A stretch of 64,000 bases of DNA from positions 24,908,254-24,972,253 of the forward strand of contig CM040441.1 in the NCBI GenBank assembly GCA_022749755.1. Direction: 5' to 3'. Numbering within the stretch: the first letter of the stretch is position 1; every line of letters starts with the position of its first letter. Below are positions 48,870 to 61,145 of the stretch, piece by piece. Under the pieces are notes generated by a model, which worked only from the letters and a program-made list of their open reading frames with translations, was not told where the DNA came from and made no database searches. Origin of the DNA: Azadirachta indica (taxonomy: Eukaryota; Streptophyta; Magnoliopsida; Sapindales; Meliaceae). Both the position numbers and the translations under genes were made by a program.

Positions 48870-49018
48870 CTCTAATTTCCTTATGAAAATTTAAAGGTAA
48901 TGGACTTTATGAGATAGAATACCAAAGTTTTCTCTTTGAAATTAATTTGTTGTCATTCTCAATATATTTTTTTTTCTCCTTGGTGCATTGATATTCAACA
49001 AGCGATGTAACAAAAGAA
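48870..49018. repeat. Relic of a P450 downstream flank (array footprint)
   Basis: Aligns with 52303-52455, which is the downstream flank of the third P450 copy: shared TTATGAAAAT(T/C)TAAAGGTA, GAGATA(G/A)AATACCAAA, GAAATTAATTT and CAACAAGCGATGTAACAAAA. Here no P450 lies next to it, because the intact gene's own start is on the other side. It may be the remnant of a further, deleted copy. Confidence 0.6.
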
Positions 49019-49133
49019 AAATTGCTATTGAAGGCACCAAATGTTTTCTAATATAATTGATATCTAAACTTTAAGTCTATGTTGATGGTCTGATTCTTAT
49101 ATTAACTTAAATTAAGAAATTGACAAGTACTCC

Positions 49134-51100
49134 TTAAAGTATAGAGAAATAGATAGATACCTGTAACATTTGGGTAAAAAATATATATCTATAGAGTTTG
49201 AATAAAAGTACACATTTTCTTAATTAATTAAATAAAAAAGTTCTTAAATTATATTGTTGTTTTGGGTGATGACATATTTACTATCACTGTTCTAATCTAT
49301 ATAATTGTAGTTCTCTGTAAAATTATTTTTAAACTCTTAATTAGGCAGATATCTCCCTTAACTTTTATTTCCTTAGTTAACCTGTTAACTTATTATCATT
49401 TGTATCTCTGGAATTTTTTAAAATAACAATACAATATATTTTTCAATTAATTATAATAATTTGCTCTTTATTTTAATATTTTTCACAATATATTTCTTTT
49501 AACTATAACAATTGTAGTCTCTTTTTTAATACTTTTTACAATCTACCGAAAACTAAATAAATTCTTTTAATTTATTATTTCAATAAAAAATTTTAAAATG
49601 TATAATTATTAAAAAAAAATTCAAACAAATGAATTAAATCAAACTCATATATAAAATATTTCGAACTCTTTTCTTTTACTTTTTGAGTAATAATTTGTTA
49701 TTTAATTATTAAAATTCTTTAATTGAAACATTTTTTAACATTTTACTTTTATAAATAATATATTTATTTAAAAAAATTATATTAAATTCATTATATTTTC
49801 TTTACAAAATTATAAAAATATAAACAATAAACACATGGTATCTTTAATTCACCCCAACTATTATTAAAAAACATTTAATCCGCCCCCAACTTTTACAAGA
49901 GTCTTCATTTCACCCCTAAACGTTAACTTATACTATTATTTTAAATAAGAAAAAAGGGTAAAATCATAATTTTATAATTTGAAATTAATAAAAATAATTT
50001 TTCCCTTCTCTCTCATCTTCTTCCTCCTCTTCTTTTCTTTTCTTCTCCCCCGTTTATGTTTTTTTTTTTCCAAATTTATCATGGCTGCCTATGCCAACCA
50101 TTGAAGGCTACTTGCTACAACCATCAATGGCTGCCTATAGCAACCATGGAAGGAAGAAGAAGGAAAAAAATAGGGAAAGAAGAAAAAATTAATTTTGAAT
50201 TTATTAGGAGTAAAATTGTATTTTCACAAATTAATTGCGGTCAACTGTTATAGTTAATAGTCAAAGTTAACATTTGGGATGGAGTGAGAACTTTTGTAAA
50301 AGTTAGGGACAAGTTGATGTTTGTCAATAATAATGGGGGTAAACTGAATATTGCTCATATTTATATATGTATTTACATATAGTACAAAATAAAAATAATA
50401 AAATTTTTTTTTTTTATAATTTTAATTAAACATAAATTATATTAGTTAGTAAGAATATAAAATATATTTGATTATTACTAATTTTTTTAAAATATGACAC
50501 TAAATTTTTTTATAACTTTTATTTATATTTTAATAATTCTTCTTAGGAAAATATAATGAATTTAATATAATCTTTTAAATAAAAATATTATATATAAGAA
50601 TAAAATGTTAAAATATGTTTCAAAATTTTTTAATAATTAAATATCAAATTTATTACTAAAAAAATTATAAATATTTTAGTATACAAGTTTAATCTAATTC
50701 ATTATTTAAATTTTTTAATAATAATTTTTTAATAATAGTATTTTATATTCTAAATTTTTATTGAAATAATGAATTAAAAAATTCTTTTATTCTTGAGTAT
50801 ATTGTGAAAAATAGTAAAATAGGAATTAAATTATTATAATTAAAAAAATTACATTATGAAAAAAAAATTAAATGGAGACCAAATTGTTATAATTAAATAA
50901 AATATTATATTAGCTTCTTTTATAAATGTTTAGAGATACAAATGATGATAAATTAACTAGTCAACTAATAGAAATAAAAGTTATTGTGGGATATTTGTTT
51001 ATTTGCCCAATCGTAAAAGGAGTATTTATTTTTTTCTAAACATTAGAGGATATCTGTCTATTCAGCCAAACGTCAGGAGATGTTTATCATTATCCCTTCC
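49134..51100. mobile_element. Long-TIR DNA transposon (non-autonomous, MULE-like)
   Basis: Inverted arms of about 300 bases or more: the left AACTTTTATTTCCTTAGTTA (49358), then TTATCATTTGTATCTCT, matches the reverse complement of the right arm (TTTTATTTCTATTAGTTGAC, then TCATCATTTGTATCTCT at 50990-50925). The outer ends (TACTCCTTAAAGTATAG left; AACGTCAGGAGATG right) are more diverged. No transposase is visible, and a separate MITE lies in the middle. Assignment to MULE rests only on long TIRs. Confidence 0.55.
49840..50355. mobile_element. MITE nested in the long-TIR element
   Basis: The left end TTCACCCCAACTATTATT, AACATTTAATCC.., CCCAACTTTTACAAGAGT is mirrored by the right end (reverse complement CAGTTTACCCCCATTATTATT-like, then TAACTTTTACAAAAGTTCTC); both arms finish with the GTTAAC phrase about 85 bases in. 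It includes a CT-rich block (50000-50060) and a 65-codon frame with no resemblance to a protein. Confidence 0.65.
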
Positions 51101-51489
51101 AAAAATTGTATGTAATAACTAATATGATTTTAAATAATAAATATAAAATTGCACAATTTATCACATGTAGAAATCACATTTAATTTACATAGAAAAATGT
51201 ATAGAAATTTGAAATATATAGCATTCCAAGTAATTGTGGTTGATAGCTCTGGGAGACCATTAATAAATTTAGAAGTCCATTTAATGTAAAGAACTAATTA
51301 CCTTTTGTGTCAATTCATATATCTATCTATTGATTTATATGATGACATAAATGAGCAATAATTTTTCTTAAGAAATAAACATACCGCTGAGTTGGTGGAC
51401 GCCTTTGGTGATGACCTCATGCATATATAAATGTTGATGGAAAATTTAATAACTTATAGAATCAGGGAGATAAACAATAGTGCATGACT

Positions 51490-52150
51490 CGAGGATGCTA
51501 CCATCACACATCACGTCTACCATCACACGAGGGTCCTACCATTAGATGTGTGAGAGATGCAAAGCGTGGATAAGATGCAAGGATTTGACCATTAGATGCG
51601 TAAGAGGGTAAAGGAACAAAAAAACAAGAATCTCACCATTACGCGAAGTGTGGATCAGATGCGTGAGAGGGTAAAGAAATAAAGTAATAAGGATTCCACC
51701 ATCACACGAAGGGTGGATCACATATGTGAGGAGGACGCGAAGTATTGATCAGATGCGTAAGAGGGTAAAGAAACAAAAGAACAAGGATCTCATCATCATG
51801 CAAAGCATGGATTAGATGCGTGAAAAGGTAAGGAAACAAGTCATGCAAAGTATAGATCAGATGTGTAAGACGGGTAAAAGAGCAAGTCATGCGAAGTGTG
51901 AATCAAATGCGTGTAAGGGTAAAGAAACTAAGGAACAAGGATTCCACCATCATGTGAAATATGGATCACGATCATATGCATGAGTAGATAAAGGAACAAG
52001 TCACGCGAAGTATGGATAAGATGTGTAAGAAGGGTAAAAGAACAAGTCACGTGAAGTGTAGATCAAATGCGTTGTGTAGATCAGACGCATGAGAGAGTAA
52101 AGAAATAAATCACACAAAGTGTGGAACGAACAGAGTAAAGATTCCACTAT
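51490..52150. repeat. Complex minisatellite, ~46-base unit with higher-order spacing
   Basis: At least ten degenerate units with the core GCGAAGTGTGGATCAGATGC followed by GTGAGAGGGTAAAGAAACAAG. Every one to three units a spacer GGATTCCACCAT(C/T)A recurs, giving a higher-order pattern. The GC content is much higher than the surroundings. No plausible protein is encoded; open frames through it are repeat artefacts. Confidence 0.8.
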
Positions 52151-53183
52151 TGCTAGAGTGTCGAGTTTTAATACTGCGTTAAAAATAAGTTTAAGTAAAA
52201 TTCAATTTAAAGGATAATTCAAGGAATAAGGGTATTCAATCCATATATAAAAAAGATAGCAGTCTGGTGTAATGGCGATGTAAGACAGTTAATAAATGAA
52301 AGAGTGAACTACTGTAATTTTTTTATGAAAATCTAAAGGTATTGGAATTTAAGAGATAAAATACCAAAATTTTCTGTTTGAAATTAATTTTTCATTCTAA
52401 ATATTTAAATTTTTTCCTTCTTGGTGGATTCAGATTCAACAAGCGATGTAACAAAATCCAGGTAATCAAAGGTCCGCGTCTTCGACGATCGAACCCATAA
52501 AACATAACAAAATCTCTGATTCCCTGAATCATCTGGCTTTGAAAAGCTTTGCAGAATGAATTAATTTTTTAATTATTTGATAATGGAATAATTTTTATAA
52601 TCAATTCATTAAGTTACTATCACTGTAAACAGGATTCGCCCACGTGTGTGAATGAAAACAAACGCTGCGTTAATATGACCATTAACTGCATCAATAACGA
52701 TAGCCAAGATAACATTTCAAGGTTAAGTTCAACAGAACGGTCTACATTGAATTAATTTATTCAAAGTCCTGTTTTAGTACTTTGATCTTCTTTGCCTTGC
52801 ATTATATGGAATAAAAATATAAAAAAAATAAAATTCTATTTGGTCAATGCTTGTGCCCATGCAACCGTACAAATCTCTCCTACTTTTGAGTTCTCATTTG
52901 ACAGACAAAAAAAAAAAAAAGGGAAGATTTTGCCAACATATCACAGTCAAACACAATACAATATTAAATTCATCACAATCCGAAACATTTCACCAAACGT
53001 GTAGATTGGTGCTCTCTCTTGGGCAGTATTCAAATATTCTCTTTTTTATTTTATTTTACCATTAACGGAATCATGCTGAGAGGAAAAGAAAAGGTAACAA
53101 ACATATTTTTTATTATTTATTGTGGAAATTATGTCATCATCGCATTTCGGGTAACTAATCTATCATGGCATGGATGAAAGAAG
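52151..53183. other. Downstream flank of the third CYP76 copy
   Basis: Paralogous to 48870-49018 (its first part) and to 45220-45950 (its later part), which places it in the duplicated P450 unit. No independent gene. Confidence 0.55.
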
Positions 53184-54870
53184 TCACACCTTGACAGGAA
53201 TAATCATAAGAGGTTCAGCCTTGTGTAATATTTCGCCAAATATTTCACTTATATCGATGTCTTCTAGTTTCAAACCATTGGCAAGTTTCCAATCGAATGC
53301 ATAAGTAAGTGCTGCCAGTATCAAGTGCAACATTTTGTGAGCCAACGGCAAGCCAGGACAAATCCTCTTTCCAGTTCCAAAGGGAATGAGCTCATAGTCT
53401 CGGCCTTTCACATCAATTTCACTCCCTAAAAACCTTTCAGGAGTAAATGAGTTTGCATCCGGCCACACGTTTGAGTCTCGTCCCATAGCCCATACATTCG
53501 CAAATATTTGTGCATTTTTGGGCACCCTGAAACCGAGGATGTTTAGATCAGTTTCGGTTTTATGAGGACCCAGAAAGGGGCCTGGTGGGTGCAACCGGAA
53601 GGTCTCTTTCACTATTGCCTGTAAGTAAGGGAACTTTGTAATCTCAAACTCTGCAACTTTCTCTATCCCATCCTTCCCAAGTAATTCTCTAATCTCGTTC
53701 TGAGCTTTTGCTAGTTTCTCGGGGGGTGCACAGTAATTCTGTCATCGCCCATTCTACCGTCCTTGATGTGGAATCAATACCTCCAAAAAATAAGTCCTGA
53801 TATAGAATAGCTTTAGGGGATAAGGTAAAAAGATATAAACAGAAAAAGAAAAATCTCGTCAAATTAGATGAAATTAAGGATGCAATAAATTTAAAAAAAA
53901 AAAATACAATAACGAACCAGTTTTAAATTTCAGAAGGTATTAGTTTAGATAACTACTCCTTAATTATCAGAAGCAGATGTCTCATATTAGTAAAACTGAA
54001 TTCAGAAGTATTTTCTTCTTCAAGAAGATCTAGAAGTGCATCTAACACATCGTTGCTCTCTTTAGACTTGGTCGAAGAAGCCCTTGCTTGCAACCTGTCA
54101 TTGATGATACCATCAAATATTTTTAAAACTTCACCAAAATAACCGGCCAGCCGTTTGCGAGATCCCTGTGGATCAAAAATTCAGAGGGCCGGGAAAAAAT
54201 CTGCAACATTAGGACTCCCAATTTCTTTCATCACGCTGTGTGCAAGCTCGTTAAAAGTTTGAGACATATGAGAATGATAATGAGCTAAATCAATAGAGAA
54301 TAAAGTATATGATATAGAATTAAGAATTGCAGGAAAGGCCGCTTGACCAATATCAACAGCAGAACCACTATCGCAATTTTCTTGCAGATAGTCTAGTAGT
54401 TCTTGCACCTTTTTCTTGCGCATGGATTGGGTGGCGTCCAGCTGTTTTTTGGAGAACATTTGAACAGCACAAACTTTCCTAAGATTCCTCCAAGTAGTTG
54501 AACCAGCTGGTAGCCATGCCATGGAAACTTTGTGGTGGTCAAGTGCTCGAAGGCTATCCGGGATTGGTCTGTTAGACACGACCTGATCATGTGTGTGGAA
54601 TATTTCTTTAGCCACATCTGGAGAGGACATGACTATGGTGGTTAAGCTACCCAGCTTGAGGGTCATTATGGGACCATAAGTTTTTGAGAGTTTAGTAAAT
54701 GTTTCATCAGGCTTGTTTCCAAGCTGCAGAATGTTTCCGATGATAGGATAAGGCCGGGGTCCTGGTGGCAGGTTCCCCTGACCAGATTTCCGAGCGACTA
54801 AACTCCTGGTTAGGAAATGAATGCAAGCCCATAGAAAGGATAGTAGAAGCAGTAGAGACAGAGTATCCAT
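53184..54870 (-). pseudogene. CYP76-type cytochrome P450, full-length but disabled
   Basis: Both exons are present (54870-53968 and 53796-53184) and align with the intact paralogue, including the proline hinge, PERF and heme loop FGTGKRICPG. Three independent lesions: an in-frame TGA at 54183-54181 (CTC TGA ATT TTT GAT where paralogues have an Arg codon before the FDPQG segment); loss of the splice donor (CTTCTG|ATAATT instead of CTG|GTAAGG); and a one-base insertion in a run of C on the coding strand near 53721-53726 that shifts the frame after MTELL. The 142-codon tail from 53612 is therefore not reachable in frame. The mild decay suggests recent inactivation. Confidence 0.9.
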
Positions 54871-56463
54871 TTTCACGAGTGCAACTAACAATTTGGTGAG
54901 TAAGAAATCTATGGGCATTAGGTTTTAGAAAAGTATGGCGTCTAAGCAATTTTTTCAGCACGCATTTACTTCAGCATGCATGGAATTTTCCTTTCTAATC
55001 AAAATCGTAGCCATTTATTTTCACGACGACAGGAAATCGACTGAAAGTGAAACAACAACCAAGATGACGACGAAGCTAGCTGTCAAGAAAATAAAACAAT
55101 GTTCTAATTTTAATTGAAAAATTGAATGCATATACAGTTCAGTTTAGTGAATTTTTTGCCTCTGTTTCTTGTTTTTAATTCGTGAAGTTGACGATATTAG
55201 GTAATTAAGAATATTTGTCTTTTTTAACTTGGGAAATTTTGAAACACCTGTTTGTTTTTAATTTTTTGTTTTAAATCGGATAACTAATTTATCAAAACTT
55301 TTCTCAAAATTATTACTACCTAAAGTTTATTTACATTATATTAATCATATAAAATTAACTTATCATATTATCTTATTTTTAAAGACGTATTGTTTTTTCC
55401 TTTTACTCTCTCTCTCTCTCCAACCTTTTTTCATTAAGATTTTCAATGAAAATATTATTGTTTAAACTTTTATAATATATCTCTTACACTTCCATTTTAA
55501 TTTAAATTTATTAATGTTGCCCTTTACAGTGAATTTAGTATTCATATATTGACCAATTTTTAAGTCTTAAAATAAGAATTTGGTGCAATTTAAATTGATT
55601 TAGTACATTATTATGCAATTAACATTCAATTACATCAAATCTTGCATCCCAAAACTTTTACTAATATATTAACTAAAATTTGTCTTTATATTAAATGGAT
55701 TTATCCCCTAATAATTTTTATATATTTATATATGAGATTTCTGATGGTTGAGATTAAATCTGAAATATATAATTAATACATAATTAATGTATTATATTAA
55801 CTCATATATCATATTTAATCTCAATCGTTAGAAATATATAAATTTAATAATTTATAAATCAATATAATTATATGTGTAAAAATATAGGGTTATTGATTTT
55901 TTCCTTCACAGATATATATGTAGATAAAAAATTAAAAGCACTATGGTATGTATTTAAAAAACAAACAAATTTAATTAAAATTGATTATAAATTATTGAAA
56001 AAAAAAGAAATGTTTTACTAATATAAGTCTTATTTATTATATTTTTTGTAATTATAAATATTATAATAAGATGTTTAGAAAAATTTTGGATTTATACTAT
56101 TATAATTTTGCTTGACAATAATTGTAAATGAATAAGGGACGCGGTCACTTGTAATTTTACTCACCAATGCAATGCATTCAATCTCAATGATCTCTTCGAC
56201 TTTTCCAGTGTCCCAGTCCTTTCTCAATTATTTTATGATATATATAATATATGTGTCTTGTTTTGAAATGCTGGCAGGTTCTAGTTGTTGGTGAAGGTAA
56301 AAGCTACTTAACACCTGTCCACTTCGGCGGCCAGCAAAGGCAAAGAATGGACTTCAATCACTAAATAATTTCGTTTTGGAATTCCAAGTATAGCTAGCAC
56401 GGCAAAGCCTCCGGTCCTGCACGATGTTTGTAAATATAAAAAATTGTATATGAAATATATATA
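54871..56463. other. Upstream of the third CYP76 copy, gene-free
   Basis: AT-rich; no gene, no clear promoter motif. A CT microsatellite lies near 55406-55419. Confidence 0.5.
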
Positions 56464-56542
56464 AATGTAATGCCCAAAGTAGAGAGTAGAAAAAACGAGC
56501 CAAAATTAAATGTAATGCCAAAGTAGAGAGTAGAAAAAAAAC
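56464..56542. repeat. Short tandem duplication
   Basis: AAATGTAATGCC(C)AAAGTAGAGAGTAGAAAAAA occurs twice in direct succession, about 45 bases apart, the second copy with one C fewer. Confidence 0.8.
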
Positions 56543-56604
56543 TATTAATTGATATTTTATAGCAATCATATTCTATCTTCTAAGTGATCACATGGAATAA
56601 AACT

Positions 56605-56900
56605 ATAAGAATTCCTCTTGGCAACATTAGTTGATATCTATATTCATGGTCTATTTTATAGCAATGATATTCATCTCTATTAAAACTAAATTTATCCAAT
56701 GCAAAGCATTATTAAATAACCAATGAAAAGATAAGTTTTTAATACATGAATGCATGTTTGCGATTGCATAAGATTATTGGACAAATTCTTGTAGATATTT
56801 TGGGTGTAAAAAGGTAACTAAGCACTATACCATATAATCGAAAATGTATTTAAATTACAAAATTAACAAAGTAATAAATAATAAAATTTACAAACATAAC
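56605..56900 (+). repeat. Dispersed ~300-base direct repeat, copy A
   Basis: Strongly similar to 60506-60800 in the same orientation: shared GGCAACATTA(G/A)TTGATATC, TATATTCATGG(T/C)CTATTTTATAG, AAAACTAAATTTATC(C/T)AATGC and CATAAGATTATTGGACAAA. It is followed by a long ATAATAAAT/AAAATTAAC low-complexity run, as is copy B. Family unknown; could be LTRs of an unrecognised element or two insertions of one repeat. Confidence 0.7.
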
Positions 56901-59900
56901 AAACAAAAAATCATTAAATCAAAAAAAAAATCATAAAATTAACAAAAACTAATAGAATTGACAAGATAGTAAATAATAATCATTATTAAATTAACAAATA
57001 AATAAATCATAAAATTAAAAATAAATAATAAAATTTACAAAATAATGAATAATAAATCATCATTAAATTAAAAAACAGTAAAATAATAAATCATAAAATT
57101 AATAATTAATAAGAAAATTAACAAAATAATAAAATTTAATAAAAGATTATATTTGTTTTGTGATTGTACTAAAAAATATCAGTTATATGAAACATATTTT
57201 TATATTTTATTATAATTATTACTTTTAATTAAAATTAAATAATTCAAGAGTTAATAACAAAAATTTTTACTTTTTAGGACAATTATTGATTTACTCTCAT
57301 GATTGCGTCAAAAACATGTGATACTTACATGTCATTATAATACATGTCATCTTTCTATTGGACAATTTACAGCTAGATTGACTACCATAGTTGACCATTG
57401 CTAACTGTTCTTAGCCCATTATTAAAATAATAAATAATAAAATCATAAAATTAAAAAAATAATAAATAGATAATAAAGCAAAGAAATAAAAAAAAAATAC
57501 CATTAGTTACTTTCATGAAACTGATGAATTTAAAAGACTTCTTTATACTAGTATCTATTACAAACCTAAGTATATATGAATTACTTATGGATAAGGGATT
57601 TACGTGTGAATTAATTAATAAAGTAAAATCTTATTTAGACTAAAAGATTGTAAAAATTACAACCAAATAAGAATTTTTAAATTTTAAGTGTCTCCTAGAA
57701 CTATTATAGTTCTACTATATTTCTTGCATGCATCAAAAGGCTACCTGTTAGGTCAATTAACACACCAGTGTTCTTCTTACTGCAATTTGAATAAATTAAT
57801 TAAAAGAGTATTAATGCTAATACTTAGGCTTGAAATTTTCAATAATCCAATGTACCCGGATAGTAAGGCATAGTTGGATGCTAAAAATTAAATTAGTTGT
57901 GTATAGTAACAATAAAATGAAACATAAAAACTCAACTGAGTTTTTATTCTTGTCTTCTTCTCTTTTTCTCTCTCTTTTTTTTTCCTCTAAAATACTAACA
58001 TTACAATTAGGGTTCTACTAAAACCTTTACACAAGGATTCTAATAGTTATATCCAAGTAAAAAATTTGCTCACAGAATGTGAGTTATCTATTCTCACATA
58101 TATAGGAGAAATATATGAGGGAAATTCCTCCCAAGAGTCTCTGTAGGAGGATGTCTACCTTCTCTTTTTTCGTTAGGATAGCCAAATGCGTAGCTCTTTA
58201 ATTACATTATTTGCTACCTTTCTTCGTTTCCTCCAGATATGAGGGTATGGCCCTCATATCTTAATTAGTCCTTAGTCTTGAACTAAATTTTCATACTCTT
58301 TATTCCAATAACTAAATTCATATCCATGCACCACCCTACGATAAATATTTGCCATCGCTATCAAAGAGTTAAACTTGAAGCCAAATAAGAAGTCTAAAAT
58401 TTTTACATCGAATTAGAGGATGCATATATTTTCTACCATATACATATATTGGCCTCAATTAGTAAACAGTTATTTATTCTATACCAAATTAATTCTAACA
58501 AAATACCATTGATAACTAGAATAACATTCTTATAATATTTTATTTGTTCTTTCTTATAATAACAATTCATACACTTGAAGTACGAAAATGGAAATAGTGG
58601 GAGAATTCTGCTTGAAAAAGATAACATAATCTCCCTGGGGTAAAAATTTAATTGCATACAATCCAAGAGTTGTTTTTTGTTTTTTTTTTTTTCAATGGCT
58701 GTTTTTCTAATGCAAAGCAAAATTTGTGTAGTTCAAAGTAGAAAGTGTCCCCATGTTAAAGATCATGACTTCATCATATCAAGAACCGTTTTTAGGGCCT
58801 CGGAAAAAATTATATCTTTGTGGGTTGGTTGGTAGGTCGTCATCATTGTTGTCATCATATTATATATCAATTCCCTTTGCCAGTTTGAGTAACTGAGCTA
58901 GGGCAAGTTTCGAACTATCATTGCTTTTCTCCGTTTTTTAGAATCCATCAATTCTTCACACGCAATTTTGTGAATCTATCGCAAATCAGACTATAACACA
59001 CATTGCGACTTGGGTTAGGTTTATAATGGCAACGCATGCTACATTTATATGTCTACTTTTTATTAATTAAATTTCCAAAATTAATCTATCTTCTCTTTTG
59101 GAACTAAGTTTATATTAATTTCTACCTTAATTTAGCCTCATTGCAGGGAAAACTCAAAATTTAATTTCCACAAGTAGTTGAAGCATCCATACCCTTGAAG
59201 CGGATTTTAAGAAAGTTATTGGAATAAGGTAATTATTATTCGCAAAAGGTAATAATTATATGAAAAGTTGGTTGCTCCAGCTTTACTTATAATTAATTTG
59301 TTTACTTATAATTAATTATACCAGCTGATTTCATTGCAGCTGGTATCTTTCACTATTTGTTGTTACTAATACTCTGCAAACTATTTGTTTTGCTCCAAAT
59401 TATCAGGTTTAAGATACATACATTTAGGATTGAGGCAATTATGCAGCTTTAAAGATAGAATCACTAATACCATTGAGGTGTGATTTAACTCCAATTTTTT
59501 CTGTGTATGTTGGCATACATATTTTTGGATAGCATTCATGCTCTCCTACGTTAAAAACCAAACATTTAAAGCAACTGTGCAATTAAGTTTTCTATGTTTC
59601 CTTCTGTCCTCTATAATCCCCAATGATATATTGTAGTGCTGTAAAAATAAGCCTTATTTTATGATAAACCTTGATAATAAACTCCTCTGTGTGCTGTAAG
59701 TAGCCTTGCAGTGAGATTGAATATGCTACACCAATAGACACATGGTAATTTAAATTTAAAATTTTGAATTTTCTAATAAAAGATTAAGATCTAGACGCAA
59801 ATCCACATTGAATATCCAATCATCACCAAAATCCATCCCAAGCAAGAGACTATGCATATGTTCTATTGGTTTGCAAGGTGAATTCCTAAATTGGATACGC

Positions 59901-60505
59901 TACAAATCCTTTATCTAGTGATTAAATAAATGACAATGAAGTATTGAAGCGTTGAATATAATTTTCTTTATAACTACCTGTATTTAACAATTACCGATAA
60001 AAATTTAATATACTAACCCGTAATATTAAATATTCTAATAAAATCTAAATGTTAAATAGTAAATTACTTTCTCTTTAAAGTTGAGGTCAAAACTTATAAT
60101 GGCGTTTTTTAATTATCAAGTAAGTCATTTTATTTGATGAAACATGAATAATAGTTGTATTTAACAAGATTGACCTTTCTATACAACCAACAATCATAAC
60201 ATAGTTGTCAAAATTCAACTAAAAAGGCGATAAGAAAATCAACACTGAAAAGTTGGTTTTTAACACAAAAATGAACGATGGTTTAATTTAGGAAATAGAT
60301 ATAAGGAAGTAGAGGGGACCAAAACCAAGAGCACTTATTGAAGAATTGTAAGAAAAGTTTTTCCATGTCCAACTTTTCAATGTTAAAAATGTAAGGTGCT
60401 TTTTATTCACATTTTTTTTTAAAATACTGTCCAAGTTTTTAATTATAATTTTAAAAATAAAATAAAAAATTAATATTAGTAATGAATAGTTATAAAAGTA
60501 TCTGT
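56901..60505. other. Gene-free region between the two direct repeats
   Basis: Low-complexity ATAATAAAT-type DNA to about 57480, then AT-rich sequence. 58080-58260 is slightly more complex but has no recognisable frame. The 95-codon minus frame at 58433-58720 resembles no protein. If the flanking repeats were LTRs this would be the interior, but no retroelement protein is visible. Confidence 0.45.
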
Positions 60506-60800
60506 CGTGGCAACATTAATTGATATCTATATTCATGGCCTATTTTATAGCAATGATAGTCATCCATATTAAAACTAAATTTATCTAATGCGAAGCTTTA
60601 TTAAACAACCGAGGAAAATATAAGTTTTTAACACAACAATGTGTGTTTGGGATAGCATAAGATTATTGGACAAAATCTCATAGATTTTCTGGGGGTAAAC
60701 AAATAATTAAACACTAAACCACACTTTCAAAAATATATTTAAATTATTAAATTAACAAAGTAATAAAAATAAAATCATAAAATTAACAAAATAATAAATA
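60506..60800 (+). repeat. Dispersed ~300-base direct repeat, copy B
   Basis: Partner of 56605-56900, with perhaps 80 % identity by eye, followed by the same type of (ATAATAA/AAATTAAC) low-complexity tail. Confidence 0.7.
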
Positions 60801-60978
60801 ATAAAGCATTTAATTGAGAAAATAATAAATAAATAAATCATAAAATTAACAATAAAAATAATATAATTAACAAGATAATAAATAATAAATCATAAAATTA
60901 ACAATAAATAATAAAATCATATAAAACATGCAATAAGAAGCCATAAACCAAAGATTATATAATTGGGGACTAAAACTC

Positions 60979-61145
60979 TTACGAAGAATAGCCTCCCACA
61001 GCTCTATTACCGAACTCATTTTGCTGAAGACTGATACGGAAATGGGAAGCTAGCCAATGCGAAAGCAAGCTAGCAAGATCACAACTTTCAAATAAATAAT
61101 TAACATCTTCAGAACAACAAAAGCGTGGACAAGCTATCTATTCTT
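60979..61145 (-). mobile_element. LINE relic, zinc-binding (zf-RVT) region
   Basis: On the minus strand a short frame reads ACPRFCCSEDVNYLFESCDL followed by ASLLSHWLASHF, the Cys-rich zf-RVT module found after the reverse transcriptase of plant L1-type LINEs. Only about 55 codons survive, bounded by stops. Confidence 0.5.

Noticed and set aside
50056..50253. 65-codon plus frame
   Set aside because: Lies inside a MITE with inverted ends and resembles no protein.
51702..51890. 62-codon minus frame
   Set aside because: Made entirely of minisatellite units.
51490..52150. CRISPR-like array
   Set aside because: Units are degenerate, abut without unique spacers of equal size, and the DNA is plant nuclear; it is a minisatellite.
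53184..53612. Separate short P450 gene
   Set aside because: It is the tail of exon 2 of the disabled CYP76 copy after its frameshift; it opens with GTG and lacks its own start.
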